Below are positions 22,652-34,447 of a stretch of DNA of 64,000 nucleotides, piece after piece (within the stretch, counting starts at the first letter, position 1; every line of letters begins with the position of its first letter). A model generated the notes under the pieces. That model saw only the letters and a program-made list of their open reading frames with translations. It made no database searches and was not told where the DNA came from. This stretch comes from Uloborus plumipes (taxonomy: Eukaryota > Arthropoda > Arachnida > Araneae > Uloboridae). Location of the stretch: positions 1-64,000 of the forward strand of contig JAXGGA010002198.1 in NCBI GenBank assembly GCA_038373865.1, read 5' to 3'. The position numbers and the translations under genes are program-made.

Positions 22652-23822
22652 TTAATTTATGACTGTAAAACTTTTTTTAATTTGCATTTTCAAGTGTTCT
22701 TCATTTCATAAGGAATTATATATATCTAAAACATTTTATGCATACATTTCACGGAATTATTACATATTTTTTTATTCTGTGTAATTTTCTGTTTTCCCTA
22801 CAATTATAATCACCAGAGAAAATAATAATAATAATAATAATCGTTATTATAGCGGTATATGCATAGCTAATACTTAGTTTTAAGTTTTGTGTTTTAGGGA
22901 GGTATTTTCTCTGCCTCTACAGATTCACATAAATTGTGTGGTTTTTCTTAATTTTCAATACTATTTTTTGCATTATTAAAGTTATTTGTTTTTTTTTCCT
23001 CAATAATGCGATTATTTAAGCTATGTTACGTGCTATTTTTAGAAAATTTTACCTGTGAGCATATGCTTTGCAAGCAAAATATGTATCTTTAAATAAAGCA
23101 ATTCTAAAAAACTTAAATGCAACAAAAACTAATTTTCCTCTTTCTAAATTCTTTTGCGCTTTGTCTTTTTAACTGAAGTCTTAATTACACTGAATTTTTT
23201 ACAAGAAAATAATCAGAAGGCTCAAAAAAGTAAATTATAAATTATTGTAACCGACAAAGCAAATTGAAAATCTTTTTGCTACCTTAATATTAATTAACAA
23301 TGTCTCGTGCCTCTTAATTTCTGCTAAAGAGAAATATATAATGACTAAAAAAATTGAAATACTTTCTTAAATTAATCAGTTTGTATTTCGTTGTGGAAAC
23401 AGAAAACAATTAGTTTGTTTCAAAACCATCTTTTGATTATTAATTATCACTGTTCATGTTAATTCTTTTAAAGGATTAGAGTTATAAAAAATAGTTTTAT
23501 TATTTCAGATAAAAGTGAGTAGAAACTTAAGAGTTCGAAATAAACAGATGGATTTAAGAGAGAAAATTAACCCAATCGTATTGAATTAAATAGAACATTC
23601 CCGCATTATGTAAGAAAAAGCTGTTTTTTAAATAAAAATTTGTAAAAGTTGGAAATTAAACTGCTTACCAGGGAAGCACACGAATATTGTTAAAATGAAA
23701 GAAGTGAAAAGAGAGTAACCAATCAAATAGTAAGTAATAACCAATCAAAAGAAAATCTTATGATATATTTTTGACGCAAGAGTTATTTGCCCTCGATTAC
23801 CCGTAGTCGAGATAAAAGTTCT
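22652..23822. other. Unassigned AT-rich stretch
   Basis: Apart from the AAT microsatellite, no ORF, RNA gene or terminal repeat was identified. Confidence 0.5.
22819..22841. repeat. AAT microsatellite
   Basis: About seven tandem AAT triplets in AT-rich non-coding DNA. Confidence 0.85.
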
Positions 23823-23926
23823 TTAAGGGGACCGGGTACGCCCTATCTCCGCCATGTTAAATTCAATTCATTTATGTCCCTTTTTCTCGGAAACTGGGAA
23901 AGACAGGGCTAAGAAATTTTTATATA

Positions 23927-25332
23927 CACTGGCGGAAAAAAATCTGAACACCAGGAAAAAATTACTATAGACTAATGAAATTTGGGTAATGCAATGGTCT
24001 AGTTAACATGTTTAATTGATTAAATGTACAAGATCACTGGCTAATTTAAGCTCAAGAAAATGCTGTGCAAATGTGAAATTATGTTACATTAAGAGCCGGT
24101 GTAACCTCAAGAATTTTGAAGGCTATCCTGCAAGCGTGCATGCATTGTGTCATACAGGTGCCGAATGTCACTTTGTGGTATGAAGTGCCATGCTTGTTGC
24201 ACTTGTTGTGTCAATACAAGGAGTCATTGCTGACTGTGGATGATACTGGAGTTGCCGTCAATGATGTCCCATACGTGATCAATTAGAGACAGATCTGGTA
24301 ATCTTGCAGGTCATGGCAATATGTCAACACTCTGTAGAGCACATTGCGTTACAGCAGCGATGTGAGGTCGAGCGTTATCCTGTTGGAAAACTCCTCATTG
24401 ATTGCTACTCAGAAAGGGCTGTACTATAGGTTGAATTACCAGACTGACGAAGAATTTGCCGTCAGTGTGTTTGGGATAACCACAAGAGTGCTCCTGCTGT
24501 CATACGAAATTGCTCCAGAGACTATGACTCCAAGTGTAGGTGTTTAGGCCGCAGACAGCTTGGATGCAGGCGGTCCCCTGGCCTCCTTCTGACCAACATA
24601 CGACCATCATCAGAATCTGTTTTCATCAGAGATTACAACAGATCTCCACTCCGACCTCCAATGAGCTCTGTCTTGACATCACGGCAGTCGCAAACGGCAA
24701 TGGTTTGCAGTCAATGGAATACCGGCTACAGGGTGTTTGGCTCCGAGCTGTCGTTGAAGTAAATGATGTCTTACCATTCTTTGGGTCACGACGGTACCAA
24801 CTGCATCTCGAATGTCAGCCGCAGATGCAGTACGGCGCGCCATAGCCGTACGCAGGATTTGGCGATATTCCTTCTCAGTCGTGCCACGTGGCAGCTCGGA
24901 ACTGGATCTTCGTTGAGGTAGTACTATATTTTGACCATAGCTTCCAATAATCATGCACGCTGGAAACGTTTCCACCAAGTCTTTCTGCAATATCGTGAAA
25001 TGAAAATCCACCTTCTTGTAGCCAAATTCTACGACCTCGTTCAAACTCGGTGAGCTGTTTATAATGGCTTCTTCGTCTTCTTAAAGACATTCCTGACTAA
25101 CATTAACGTAATGGGTGTCAAATTTTACGGAAAAATGATACTCAAGAGCTTTGCAACACGCTTTTAAAAAAAGCCTTATTTGCATTTTCCGAGTGACGCC
25201 AGCTGCGCCACACTTATGCGCGGAGCACGAAATTTCATTCGATGTCATCTTTCAGTTGTATAAACACGCCCACCAAATTTCGTTTATCTAGGGCAAGTCT
25301 TTCTTGGTGTTGGGATTTTTTTCCCGCCAGTG
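23927..25332 (-). mobile_element. Tc1-like transposon, inactive
   Basis: Inverted ends CACTGGCGGAAAAAAATC and (complement of the right end) CACTGGCGGGAAAAAAATCC are flanked by the TA target duplication at 23925-23926 and 25333-25334. Length is about 1.4 kb, normal for a single-gene Tc1-like element. It encodes one broken transposase on the minus strand. Good end preservation with a ruined gene suggests it may have been mobilised in trans. Confidence 0.92.
24093..25090 (-). pseudogene. Tc1-like transposase pseudogene
   Basis: This is a cut-and-paste transposase of the arthropod Tc1/Tcb1 type. It starts MSLRRRRSHYKQLTEFERG, followed by a first helix-turn-helix (GGFSFHDIAERLGGNVSSVH) in the paired-like domain. 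A frameshift near 24900 moves the reading frame to PRGTTEKEYRQILRTAMARR and the second DNA-binding half (ASAADIRDAVGTVVTQRMVR). Further on, several stops interrupt the DDE domain, although FQQDNARPHIAAVTQCALQS (second catalytic Asp) and LPDLSLIDHVWDII remain. At the third catalytic position it has Asp in LIDHVWD where this family usually has Glu. The C-terminus is recognisable down to about 24093. Family length is about 340 residues, so nearly the whole gene is present but dead. Confidence 0.9.
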
Positions 25333-25796
25333 TATGTTAAAATAGCATGTTTTTCATACTTTGAAACGTCCTTTTTTCTCCAAGTAGAAATAAAATTTTA
25401 TATTTATTATTTCAGTCAAAATCACTTTTAAATTAGCTTTTTCGATCATTTTTGACTCTATAAAAAATATCTATCAATATATCGTTGATTCTTTGTGTTA
25501 AAATGGAAAAAAAAATACGTAATAAAAGCGTCATTAAAAATTGGCCCTGTAAGTTTAATAGATATTGAGAAAAAGGAACAAGAACACAAAAAAATCCTGT
25601 TTCAAGAAAAACGCATTTAAAGATATCTTTCGTGTGATAAATACAATTAATGCTTTTAAAAGAACAAAAAGTTCTGATGCTTCTGTTATTATTTTTTTTG
25701 ATAAACAAGTGGGATATTTGGTTGAAAAGATAAAGGTTTAAAATTTTTAATGATATAAAAAAGTAAAAATCGAATTTTTGGTCGAAGTTGCCTTAA

Positions 25797-26625
25797 GTGC
25801 GCTTGATTGCGTAGAGACATTTATCTACAAATTGTGTGAAGGATGTCTTCTGTCACTCACTGAAGATCGCTAAATTCTGCAAATTTTCTTCAAAATTTTG
25901 GCGAACTTCAAACCTTATAGTTTGATAAAGGAAAATAATTTGGGCAGCCAGAAACAGGATTTGCAATGCTCTCCAGAATGCTCTCCAGAATCTATGTAGA
26001 TTTTTGTTCCATTGTTATTTTCGAATAGTTTACTCGTTTGGAAGCAAAAAAAAAAAAAAAAAATTGCAAAGTTTCATCTTCAATTAATGACAACGCGTAC
26101 ATAATGGAGGTATTTTTTTAAATTTGTTTGTTTCTGAAATAGTACGGTCGAAAACAAGGGGTAAATTTATTTTTTTTTTTAAATTTGGCGAATTTTCTTT
26201 CTAAAAAAAAACACTTTAAGAGACGCCCAGTCGCTGTTTTATTTTCGCTGCTGACATCATAAGTGGACAAGTTGATCTTAGCTCGACCACTTTATAGACG
26301 AACCGGCATTATGGATCGAATTTTTCATTGCCGCTAAGCTCGGGTTACCAGAGATTCAAAATGGCCGATCCGTATAGCTGTCATTCTGTCGTCACAAAAA
26401 TGTTTCCTCATATGTGACGTCATGCAAAACTTCGCATCGTTTTAGAAGTTGGGCATTTGAAAAAAATAACTGAAAATTAACTGTTTGAAAAATAAAAGTA
26501 ATTTCTGGACAAATGTTTTATTTTTTGCTTATTCTATTAATATCAGTAGCTAAAAGTAGTACTTTTGGCAGAAGAAAACACCTCCATTCTTTAACTTCTT
26601 TTTCAAACTAGTACATGAATTAAAA
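25797..26625. other. Unassigned stretch with a GC-richer patch
   Basis: A short tandem repeat, GCTCTCCAGAAT x2, lies near 25975. The interval 26220-26450 is GC-richer, carries a TGACGTCA site and short inverted blocks (CTTAGCTCG / CTAAGCTCG), and may be a degraded TE end or an old regulatory region. No coding is supported. Confidence 0.35.
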
Positions 26626-27419
26626 ACAAGAAGTTCTGTCAAGAACTAAACGAGCCTACTTTCCCGTACATCGACATCGGCATTCTCGCATCTGATCATT
26701 ATTCTCTTGATTATCTGAAACTGAAAATTATGTCAAACATACCTTTTAGCACATAGAGCTGATTTCGAAAAGCAAACTATACCCCTCTCATCAGATGAAA
26801 TAGACACGTAAAAAGTAATTAATGAATAAATAAAGCTTTGTCGCACCTTTTAAAGAGTGCAACTGTTACAGTTCCTCCGTAGAAAAAATCCTCCATTGTT
26901 TTCAAAAAAAAAAAATAATAATAATAAATAAATAAATAAATAAATAAAAGTACAAAGAGCATCAAAACGTATTTTATCAAAGAAAGAAAAAAAAAAAAAA
27001 AAAAAAAAGAAAAAAAACCTCGTCCGTTAATAAAATGTCTCGAATTTCACTTTTAATCGGTTGCCAGTTGTTAAATATAAATAAAGAATAAAATGTTCTC
27101 GTGAATGAAAAATTTTTGTTACAAAAAAAAATCGTCTGCCAAAAAAAAAATAATAATAATAAATAAAATAAACAAAATGAATAAATAAACAAAAAATCGT
27201 CTGCACAGTCAGTCATTTTTTTTTCTGAGCCTGCATTTCCGCCACGTTTGCGGAGTCGGAGTCGGAATCAAAGTCCTCACAGAAGATTACTCAGAAAAGT
27301 ACTTTACAAACACTATTTATCAAAACCATTTTCTTACAAAGTTAGTTTGAAGGAAATCCGACTTTAAGTTCAGAATCAACATTCAACTTAAATTCCCCGT
27401 AGACGCTAATGTTAATTTT

Positions 27420-28300
27420 TTTTCTGAACGGTTCAATATTGAACGAAAAATGGTTCAAATCAAAAAGCGAAATATGGAAATGTATGGGAAAGCCTCTCCG
27501 AGATCTTTCAAACAAAAAAAAGTTTATTCCATTCAGACGGTTCACTCAAAAGTTATTAGGTGGGGAAAGGTTGCTTGAACGGTTCAATGTTGAACGAAAA
27601 AATGCTCAAATGGAAAATTTAAATAGGGTAATGAAGTATCCATGCCGAGATCCTTCGAACAAAAAAAAGTTTGTTCAAATCGGATTGTTCACTCAAAAGT
27701 TAGCATCGCGGGACAGGTTGTTTGAACGGTTCAAAGTTGAACCAAAAACTGTTTAAATAGAAAAATCAAATACGGGAATGAGCTGTACTCGACGAGATCT
27801 TTCGAACAAAAAAAAGTTTATTCCATTCGGACTGTTCACTCAAAAGTTATTAGGTGGGGAAAGGTTACTTGAATGGTTCAATGTTGAACCAAAAATGTTC
27901 AAATTGAAAATTTAAATACGGTAATAAAGTATCCTTCCCTAGATGCTTCGAACAAAAAAAAATTGTTTAAATCGGACTGTTCATTCAAAAGTTATTAGGG
28001 GTGACAGCTTGTTTGAACGGTTCAATGTTGAACGAAAAATTGTTCAAATTGAAAATGTAGATACGGGAATGAAGTATCCTTGAAAAGATCTTTCGAACAA
28101 AAAAAAGTTTGTTCAAATCGGACTGTTCACTCAAAAGTTAGCATCGCGGGACCGGTTTTTTGAACGGTTCAAAGTTGAACCAAAAATTGTTCAAATCGAA
28201 AAATCAAATATGGGAATGAGCTGTACTCGCCGAGATCTTTCCAACAAAAAAAAGTTTGTCCAAATCGGAATGTTCATTCAAAAGTTATTAGGGGGGGGGA
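27420..28300 (+). repeat. Tandem array, six units of about 147 bp
   Basis: Units start near 27423, 27575, 27720, 27868, 28012 and 28156. Each begins (T)TGAACGGTTCAA.GTTGAAC, continues through CGAGATCTTTCGAACAAAAA and ends with CACTCAAAAGTTA. Units fall into alternating subtypes: GCATCGCGGGAC follows units 2 and 5, TATTAGGTGGGGAAAGG follows 1 and 3, and GAGCTGTACTCG is in 3 and 6. This points to duplication of multi-unit blocks. Short open frames across it reflect the repeat period, not genes. Confidence 0.85.
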
Positions 28301-28305
28301 CAGAC

Positions 28306-28344
28306 AGACCGACCGACCGACCGACCGACCGACCGACCGACCGA
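28306..28344. repeat. (GACC)n microsatellite
   Basis: About ten uninterrupted GACC units immediately follow the 147-bp array and a G run. Confidence 0.95.
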
Positions 28345-28420
28345 CACACAAATTCCCCATCTCAATACCCTACTTTCAAATTTTTAATTTTTCGATATTC
28401 AATTTACCTTTTTATTTTTT

Positions 28421-28498
28421 TTACTTGTCGATATTTTTTGGACTTGGCGATATTTTTTTTACTTGGCGATATTTTTTGGACTTGGCGATATTTTTTAG
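28421..28498. repeat. 20-bp tandem repeat ACTTGGCGATATTTTTTGG
   Basis: Four tandem copies with small changes, inside the right part of the dispersed repeat. A degraded relative is present in the inverted copy near 55800-55850. Confidence 0.8.
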
Positions 28499-28897
28499 AT
28501 GCATTAAGCTACTTTTAATACTTTTTTCGTCTTTCTTTTGTTTTTAACGGGAAAGTAGGCTAAAAAACCAAACTAATTTTTCCAAAGCAGACGATAAGAT
28601 TTATCTCCAAAGACGAGATTACTCGCATTTCCCCCTCACTTATTTAGGATGAATGAATTTTATTGGTCACATCGCGGTTGATCATGTGACTCACTGCCAA
28701 AGAATTAATAACAATAGATTTAAAAAACTTCAAGGAAATATCGAAGGCTCAAAATAAATAATCAATAATGCGCAGAAAACATCAGGAGAAAATATAAATA
28801 TTTTTATGTTTAAGACGCGTTTTACTGTATTGAATACTTTTCAAGCATAAAAATCACTCAACACTTATTTTAATGCTTTAAAAAACTAGACACACGT

Positions 28898-29068
28898 CAG
28901 GCCCGTCATTTAGGGGGGGGGGCAGGGGGGTCAATCCCCCCTGGCATTGAGAAATCAATGTATTTACATATAAGTGGGCGTGGTTTTTGCTGTTTTCCGA
29001 TGAAATTGCATTGTGTTTTCACCCTTTACCCCCCCCCCCCCCTGGAAAAACTTGAAATGACGTCCCTG
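28898..29068. mobile_element. hAT-type MITE (171 bp)
   Basis: The ends CAGGCCCGTCATTT and (complement) CAGGGACGTCATTT flank an interior with G and C runs. Eight-base flanks ACACACGT (28890-28897) and ATGCACGT (29069-29076) match at six of eight positions, as expected for an aged 8-bp hAT duplication. It is non-coding. Confidence 0.75.
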
Positions 29069-29772
29069 ATGCACGTGTTTTAAGGAATTGTATTATATGT
29101 TAAAGCGCGTTAAATTTCTATTATTATTTTTTTGTATTTTCATTTTAACTTTAATTGCTATGCAGACAACGTTCTGAAATTTTAACTTAGAGCATTTCAT
29201 CACTTTTTTACTTCATATATTTAAATGCACTTACTTCAAAAAGTTTCATTTTGATTATTCTTTTGTTAAATCCGTGAACGACAAAGTTTCAGTTTATTTT
29301 CTTTGCTTAGCGGCTTTTTCTTAGTGTCTACTAACAAGACTCAAATAATCTAAGTTTTGAGAAAAGAAGTTTTGTGAATTTAATGCGAAACAGTATTTGT
29401 AACATGAAACATTTTAACCAAATAGGATTTAAACACGCTATTTATTTGCATTTCTGTAGCGTTATTTCTTTCGTATAAAATAAAAGTTCTGCAGTTGTCA
29501 ACACAGCGAGAGTTTTTCAACCATATAATATGTTTTAGTCTTCTGGGTAAAGTAGCACCGAACATAAATATTACTCAGATATAAAATTTGAAGCGTAACA
29601 TGGCTTTTCATATTTTTGCAATACATTCTGTGGTGCAGTTAGAAGTTCAGCAGCATTTATTTACATTGCTATAGACGCTTTTTTTTCAAACTCTTATTTT
29701 CTGATCGTTTTTTTTTTGATAAAAAATAATAAATTTGTTTTACAAATTTAATAAGATGTGTCTTATTACCAA

Positions 29773-30725
29773 CTAGAGGTACCCGCACGGCTTTGCTCGT
29801 GGTATAAAATTAAAGGTCACTTGTTAAATAATTGATATAGCAGAAAGAATACTCTATTTTAGTTATAATTCAACTTGTATTCCTTAAAAGTATGATATGA
29901 AAATAAGCCAAAAGAGAAAATAACAACAATTTAGTTGCTTACAGAAATCAACAGAAATCTTACCAAAGTTAAAGATAAGAAGGAAATTGTCTTTTACAAT
30001 ATAATACAGTTTCCGAAATGAAGCATTTTAGAAAAGAAGGTTGTAGTATCGCAATTTATACGATATTTTTATAATTTACCGAGTTTGAATTCCTTAAAAA
30101 CTGAGAAAATAAAAACAGACGATTTTTTCCAACAGTTTTTTACTCATTTTAATAAGGCTAGGAGTTTGGATTGCTACAAAAACAAATACATTTTGAAAAT
30201 TATTAAGGGAAAAGAACGAAACAAAAAAGGTATAAAAACGTAACCATGGTAACAACATGAAAAGTTAATTTCCGTTGATAAAATAATTCATTTCATCCTT
30301 ATTTTCAAATTTTATTTTCATGCTTAACCATTGTAGAGTCGTTTGGCTTCTTTGCTCAAGGTAAGCCTAGAATTTCCGGGATTCTAAGAACAATTATTAC
30401 AGCTCTTCTAATGCTCGTAAAAACTTCTGTTTGATATCATTTTTAGCAGAAAATTCTAATCTTTCGAATGAAGATGTATATGAAATATTTATCCTCCATT
30501 TCATCACAGTTATGTGAAAAATGGGTTTGAACTCAGAGATAAAAAAGAATAAAATCGAATTATCGAAAAAACGCTTCGAGACGGACTACCCCTATACTAC
30601 GAACTAATTTTGTGCCAAATTTTATGAAAATCGACCGGACGGTTTTGGCGCTAAGCGCGTGACATTAAGAAATAAAGAAGGAAAGAGAAAGACAGACCCA
30701 CCTTCGACTTTATTATTAGTAGAGA
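29773..30725 (-). mobile_element. Non-autonomous Helitron, minus strand
   Basis: On the minus strand it starts TCTCTACTAATAATAAAGTC after host A and ends with a hairpin (CACGAGCAAAGCCGTG) then CTAG before host T at 29772. The length is 953 bp. The subterminal segment includes a CATAAAATTTGGCACAAAAT block of the kind common in arthropod Helitrons. No Rep/helicase ORF is present. Confidence 0.8.
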
Positions 30726-30942
30726 TAAATTACCCCATTTGTTCTCAAAGTTTTCATTTATTGTACCAAAAAAAAAAAAAAAAAGAAAGAAAAAATGTGT
30801 GAATAAATCATTCTTAGAAATAGCAGAAGTTTGCGCCATCCGATATTTATGATGAAAATATACAAAAATCTATAGTATTTCTTAATAAAACTAAAAGAAC
30901 TCATTTGAACACTAGAAAAAAATAATAAAAAATCATTTGACC

Positions 30943-31106
30943 TTATTCCATTAATGCGGTGGCAGCAGGGCTGGATCCAGAGTTATGGAGTAACTGAATC
31001 GTTATATCTGGTGTAAAGTAATACCGCGCGCGAAGGCTAACATCTTGGAAGTATGAATACAGCTTAACGTTTCCCAATTTTCTGCGTAAGGTTAGACCAG
31101 AACTCT
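30943..31106 (-). CDS. Candidate 3'-terminal coding exon of a host gene
   Basis: The minus strand has a strong acceptor (CTTCTTTTATTTCACAG) ending at 31107. It is followed by 164 bases that are open in one phase for 53 residues and close with TAA at 30943. The translation starts SSGLTLRRKLGNVKLYS, has a central YFQDVSLRARYYFTPDITIQ, and ends LHNSGSSPAATALME. Composition is well balanced and GC content (nearly half) far exceeds the flanking DNA, as expected for a conserved exon and not for chance AT-rich ORFs. The phase requires two bases from an upstream exon, so the gene extends to higher coordinates, into repeat-filled DNA. I do not recognise the family. A TE-derived exon cannot be excluded, but no repeat ends surround it. 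The neighbouring Helitron at 29773-30725 lies just downstream. Confidence 0.5.
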
Positions 31107-33111
31107 CTGTGAAATAAAAGAAGATGGAAAAATATCAGGCTGGAAGATTGCTTTCACTTGTTCGTTTATTTAATGTTTACCAGGATCTTGCTTCCGCACT
31201 AAAAATCAACTTTGCACACCGGCTGCATGAAATTTCCCTCCAACAATTAGAGTTTTCTTAGCATCGAAACAGCTTACTCTACTAGTTGTGTAACGTTACA
31301 CCTATTGGCAATGGTAACCTTACACATTTTTTTTTACAATGAATTGTAAACTGAGTAAAAATCAATAAATTTATTGTGAAAAACTTCTCCGCAGAGAATG
31401 ATTAGCCACGTCAGTGAACTGTCAGCGGTCATCATTATAATCAGAAATTAATTTCTCAAAATGCATTAAAATTTGTCTTTTGTATCATTTATCCTGCGTA
31501 GCAGAATAATGATTTTTTTAATAATTTGGCAATTTAAGTAATCAACAAACGTTATTTTAATAGTAAGTCCTGAGAGTTTTTCACGACAAATAAATTAACT
31601 ATACAAACATGAGTACTATAGTATTTATGCATTTTTAAAGTGTACCTACCTTTCAACAATGTTATTGAAAATTTTAAGGAGAAATGCTTGCAAAATAGCT
31701 TTCAATGCTGACAGCTATGGTCATGAACTAACTAAAACACTTTAAAACGGTTATTGAACTTCTTAAAATATTAACTGCACAAGGTATGTGTCCTGTATAC
31801 AATTCAAACAATAAACTGTTGTTTTCACAGTATAATACTGTCAGCAGAGGTTCCGGTTTAAAACTGTAAAATGCACAGTAATAAACTAAAATTAGCAGTT
31901 TACAGTTTATTACTGTAAAATTAGCCATTTTAGTTTGTTAGTATGAAACTATCCATATTATATTGCAAAAACAACATCTATTTTTACAGTGTAATACACT
32001 CTCAAAAATTTCTTCTTAAATTGACGGAAATTTTCTTGGCAGCAGTGCTGCCGGAAGATTAACGATATTTGACGGATTTCCGTTTCTATTTTTTCTGTCA
32101 AATGACGAAACTTCTGTCTTTATTTCTTCCGTTACAAGAGGGAAGTGTTCCGTCATTTGACGAATTTCCGTTTCGTTCTTTCTCCTGTTAATTGAAGAAA
32201 TTTCCGTCGTCATTTTTTCCGTTATGGGAGGGTAATTTTCCGTTATTTAAAGAAACGTCCGTTATAGCTGTTTCTGTTACACAAATGATTTATTTCGTCA
32301 TTCAAAGAAATGTCCGTTACGATCGTTTCCGTTAGATGTAGGAAATTTTGAGTTTTTCGAAGAAACTCGTTATTTTTGTTTCTCTTAAATGATGGATTTC
32401 TTTTTTCAGCCCTTAAAAAAAAGAAAATTTTTGTACAGATTGAAGCAGGGTTAATCGGTTTAGACTAAATCGTTTTTTTTTTTTCAAACTGTGTGTTTTT
32501 TCAATGTAATGTTAAGCTTGCTAAATAGTTTTATTTTTGCATTCATGCAACTTTTTTATTCAATTCATATTACCATTCATTCACCATTCATTCATATTAC
32601 CTATTAGGCACATAAATATACAAGGTAGACACAAGTTAAGTCTTTCTAAAATCACATGGGGGTAAAATCCAAGTGTTTATTTCTTCATTATTTTTTCAGC
32701 AGTTGTACATTTCAAAATACCCAAAAAGTAAATTTCAATCAAAACTTCATTTTACTACCCAATTTGCTTACTTAAAATGAATAGAGATAAATAATGTATC
32801 ATCGAGGAAATGCACGTTGTATATTAATCTTAAGTCTGGAGAATATTTAAATAACAAGAGAAAAAAAAAAAAAGACGAAATCCAAAACATTTAGAGTAGG
32901 CATGAAATGGCTCCAATAATTGCACACTTTTTGTCCTATGTGCTTTTATCTACAATACAATCAGAGCAAGAAAAAATACACCAAACTTTGAAAACAATAT
33001 ATCAATGATTTTGTGCTCTTATAAGATTTAATGCCTGAGTTTCACCTTACAGAGAACTTTTTAAATCCCAGTATAATATTCCCCTGTATGAATTATGGAA
33101 GAATAAATATA
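31107..33111. other. Probable intron/intergenic DNA with small hairpins
   Basis: It contains a hairpin around 31876-31917 (ACAGTAATAAAC...GTTTATTACTGT). The interval 32016-32400 is built from diverged copies of a GACGGAATTTCCGTT / TTTTTTCCGTTA theme with a spacing of roughly 60 bases. A CACTCTCAAAAA end-like sequence sits at 31997. The open frames here (31728-31928, 32016-32213 minus) follow the repeats and are not called as genes. Confidence 0.45.
32016..32400. repeat. Degenerate ~60-bp tandem repeat (TTTCCGTTA theme)
   Basis: Six or so diverged units share (A)TTTCCGTT...TTTTTTCCGTTAY and GACGAA/GAAGAAA blocks, some in inverted orientation. No coding is present. Confidence 0.5.
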
Positions 33112-33479
33112 CCGTAAAATGGGGTGTATAGGAACAGCGGGGTCAATCGGAACAAAACTTCCCAACCGTACAAAGAAATTCTTCATAAATATACTATTGG
33201 GTATTTTTCGCCATGAATTTTTTTTTAGAAAGGTAAGATCATAGGAAGTAGGAAAAAAATACTTTTGTCAATCTGGCAACGCTACTGGCTTCTAAAGAGG
33301 GCTGCACGTTGAATGCTAGAAAACATCACATTTTCATAGACTGCAAAACTTCATATGCAAGAACAAACCTTCTTATATTTAAAAGCTATGAGTGGTATGT
33401 TTCAATTATACATGTATCTGAACAACAGAATACCACATTAGAATTTACATTTTTTATAAATTGTGTCATAAAAGTGAAG

Positions 33480-33906
33480 AATTCTGAAAAATGCCATGGG
33501 AAAAAAATTTGCGGGGTGAATCGGAACACTTAGTTCTGTTGTTCCAATTCAAACTTATTTGAAGGAAATTGTTTGAAAAATCAAGATTCTAACCCCAATT
33601 CTTCTAATCAAGACAGGGACAAGGATTTATTACTGTTTATCCCTTCTCGTGAGCAACTAGATCTTAAAATGACAAAAGTTACAGATTTCAAAAGATTTTT
33701 TCTCCAGGAGACTTTTTTTTACCTAAAATAAAAGGGAGAAAGTCACATAGACTTTATGTAGTAAACGTCCAGCACACAGACAGTGATGAATAAGCGAAAA
33801 AATCTTTCAGGACAATCCCCGAAACCCAGAAATTTCAAAAAACTAAAGAAAAGACAGAGTTCATCCCAGGAGATGTTATGAAAAAACTTAAGCCAAGTCA
33901 CAATTG
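33480..33906 (+). pseudogene. pogo-like transposase C-terminal relic
   Basis: Only the C-terminal tail survives. After a serine/asparagine-rich stretch with DKD-type acidic residues, frames read FFLQETFFYLK and KGESHIDFM. The better-preserved homologue at 54.9-55.3 kb gives KIFSPGDFFLFKIRGGKSYR. The G-D-F-(V/F)-L-(V/F)-K-x-x-G-K-K-S core is the small domain found at the end of many pogo/CENP-B-type transposases. Stops and frameshifts are present and no catalytic domain is found. The relic is cut at 33906 by the CACTG-ended insertion. Confidence 0.5.
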
Positions 33907-34447
33907 CACTGTTAAAAGAGATGTGTTCAAATCTGAGCGCATGAACATACTCATTTTTTTTAAAGCAATATATGCTCAGAAATGAATCGATAGGCGTCAA
34001 AATTGCGCTTTGAAAACGAGCTCAGAGATGAATTAAAATATAATCTTGTATAACTGCATCTAACATGTTATAAAATTCAAGAATATTGGTTTAATAAAAA
34101 ATGGCATGTTTCAATGGGACAAGAAATGAGTTTATTCCTCTAGATTAAAAAGAGCAAAGAGCGAACTATTAATTACGCGGAAGTTTTTTTTACTCCTGGT
34201 TTGAAAACGCATGCAAAGAATCAGTGTATTATAGCGCTCAAATGGAATCCATCTTTGTTTAAGCTGTTGTAATTAATGTGCTTTATATTTCATGACATCC
34301 TCTCGAAATGTATTTGTATTTTGTTTGAAAGAAGTTCTGAAAGGGCTTAATAAGCTAGCTCAAAGTGCTAATTGCTATTATGTCTACTGATTCGAACTTG
34401 CAACCATTTCTGCGTTAATATTTAACGAAATTCTAACGTCTCTTCAT

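Larger units (their letters stand above)
23827..25792. mobile_element. TTAA-flanked repeat split by a Tc1-like element
   Basis: The sequence GGGGACCGGGTACG starts right after TTAA (23823-23826), and the other end, GTTGCC, runs into TTAA (25793-25796). Removing the Tc1-like insertion leaves about 560 bp without coding capacity. TTAA duplication is characteristic of piggyBac-type and a few other superfamilies, but the inverted ends here (GGGGAC / GGCAAC) are short and imperfect, so the identity is tentative. Confidence 0.45.
26626..28565 (+). mobile_element. Dispersed repeat family, copy 1 (with 147-bp array)
   Basis: It begins ACAAGAAG, a small hairpin AGTTCTGTCAAGAACT, then AGCCTACTTTCCCGT at 26653, which recurs inverted as ACGGGAAAGTAGGCT at 28547-28561. 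Interior, in order: an AT-rich block with A/ATAA runs, a GCGGAGTCGGAGTCGG patch near 27255, a 147-bp tandem array, a (GACC)n microsatellite and 20-bp repeats. Other copies: 55800-57482 (inverted), 62895-63775 (truncated and internally duplicated) and an end fragment at 50625. No protein is encoded. The class is not determined. Confidence 0.7.

Noticed and set aside
27409..28518. Open frames of 102-115 codons around 27.4-28.5 kb
   Set aside because: They follow the 147-bp tandem units and the GACC microsatellite; the repeated PTDR-like peptide is a product of the repeat.
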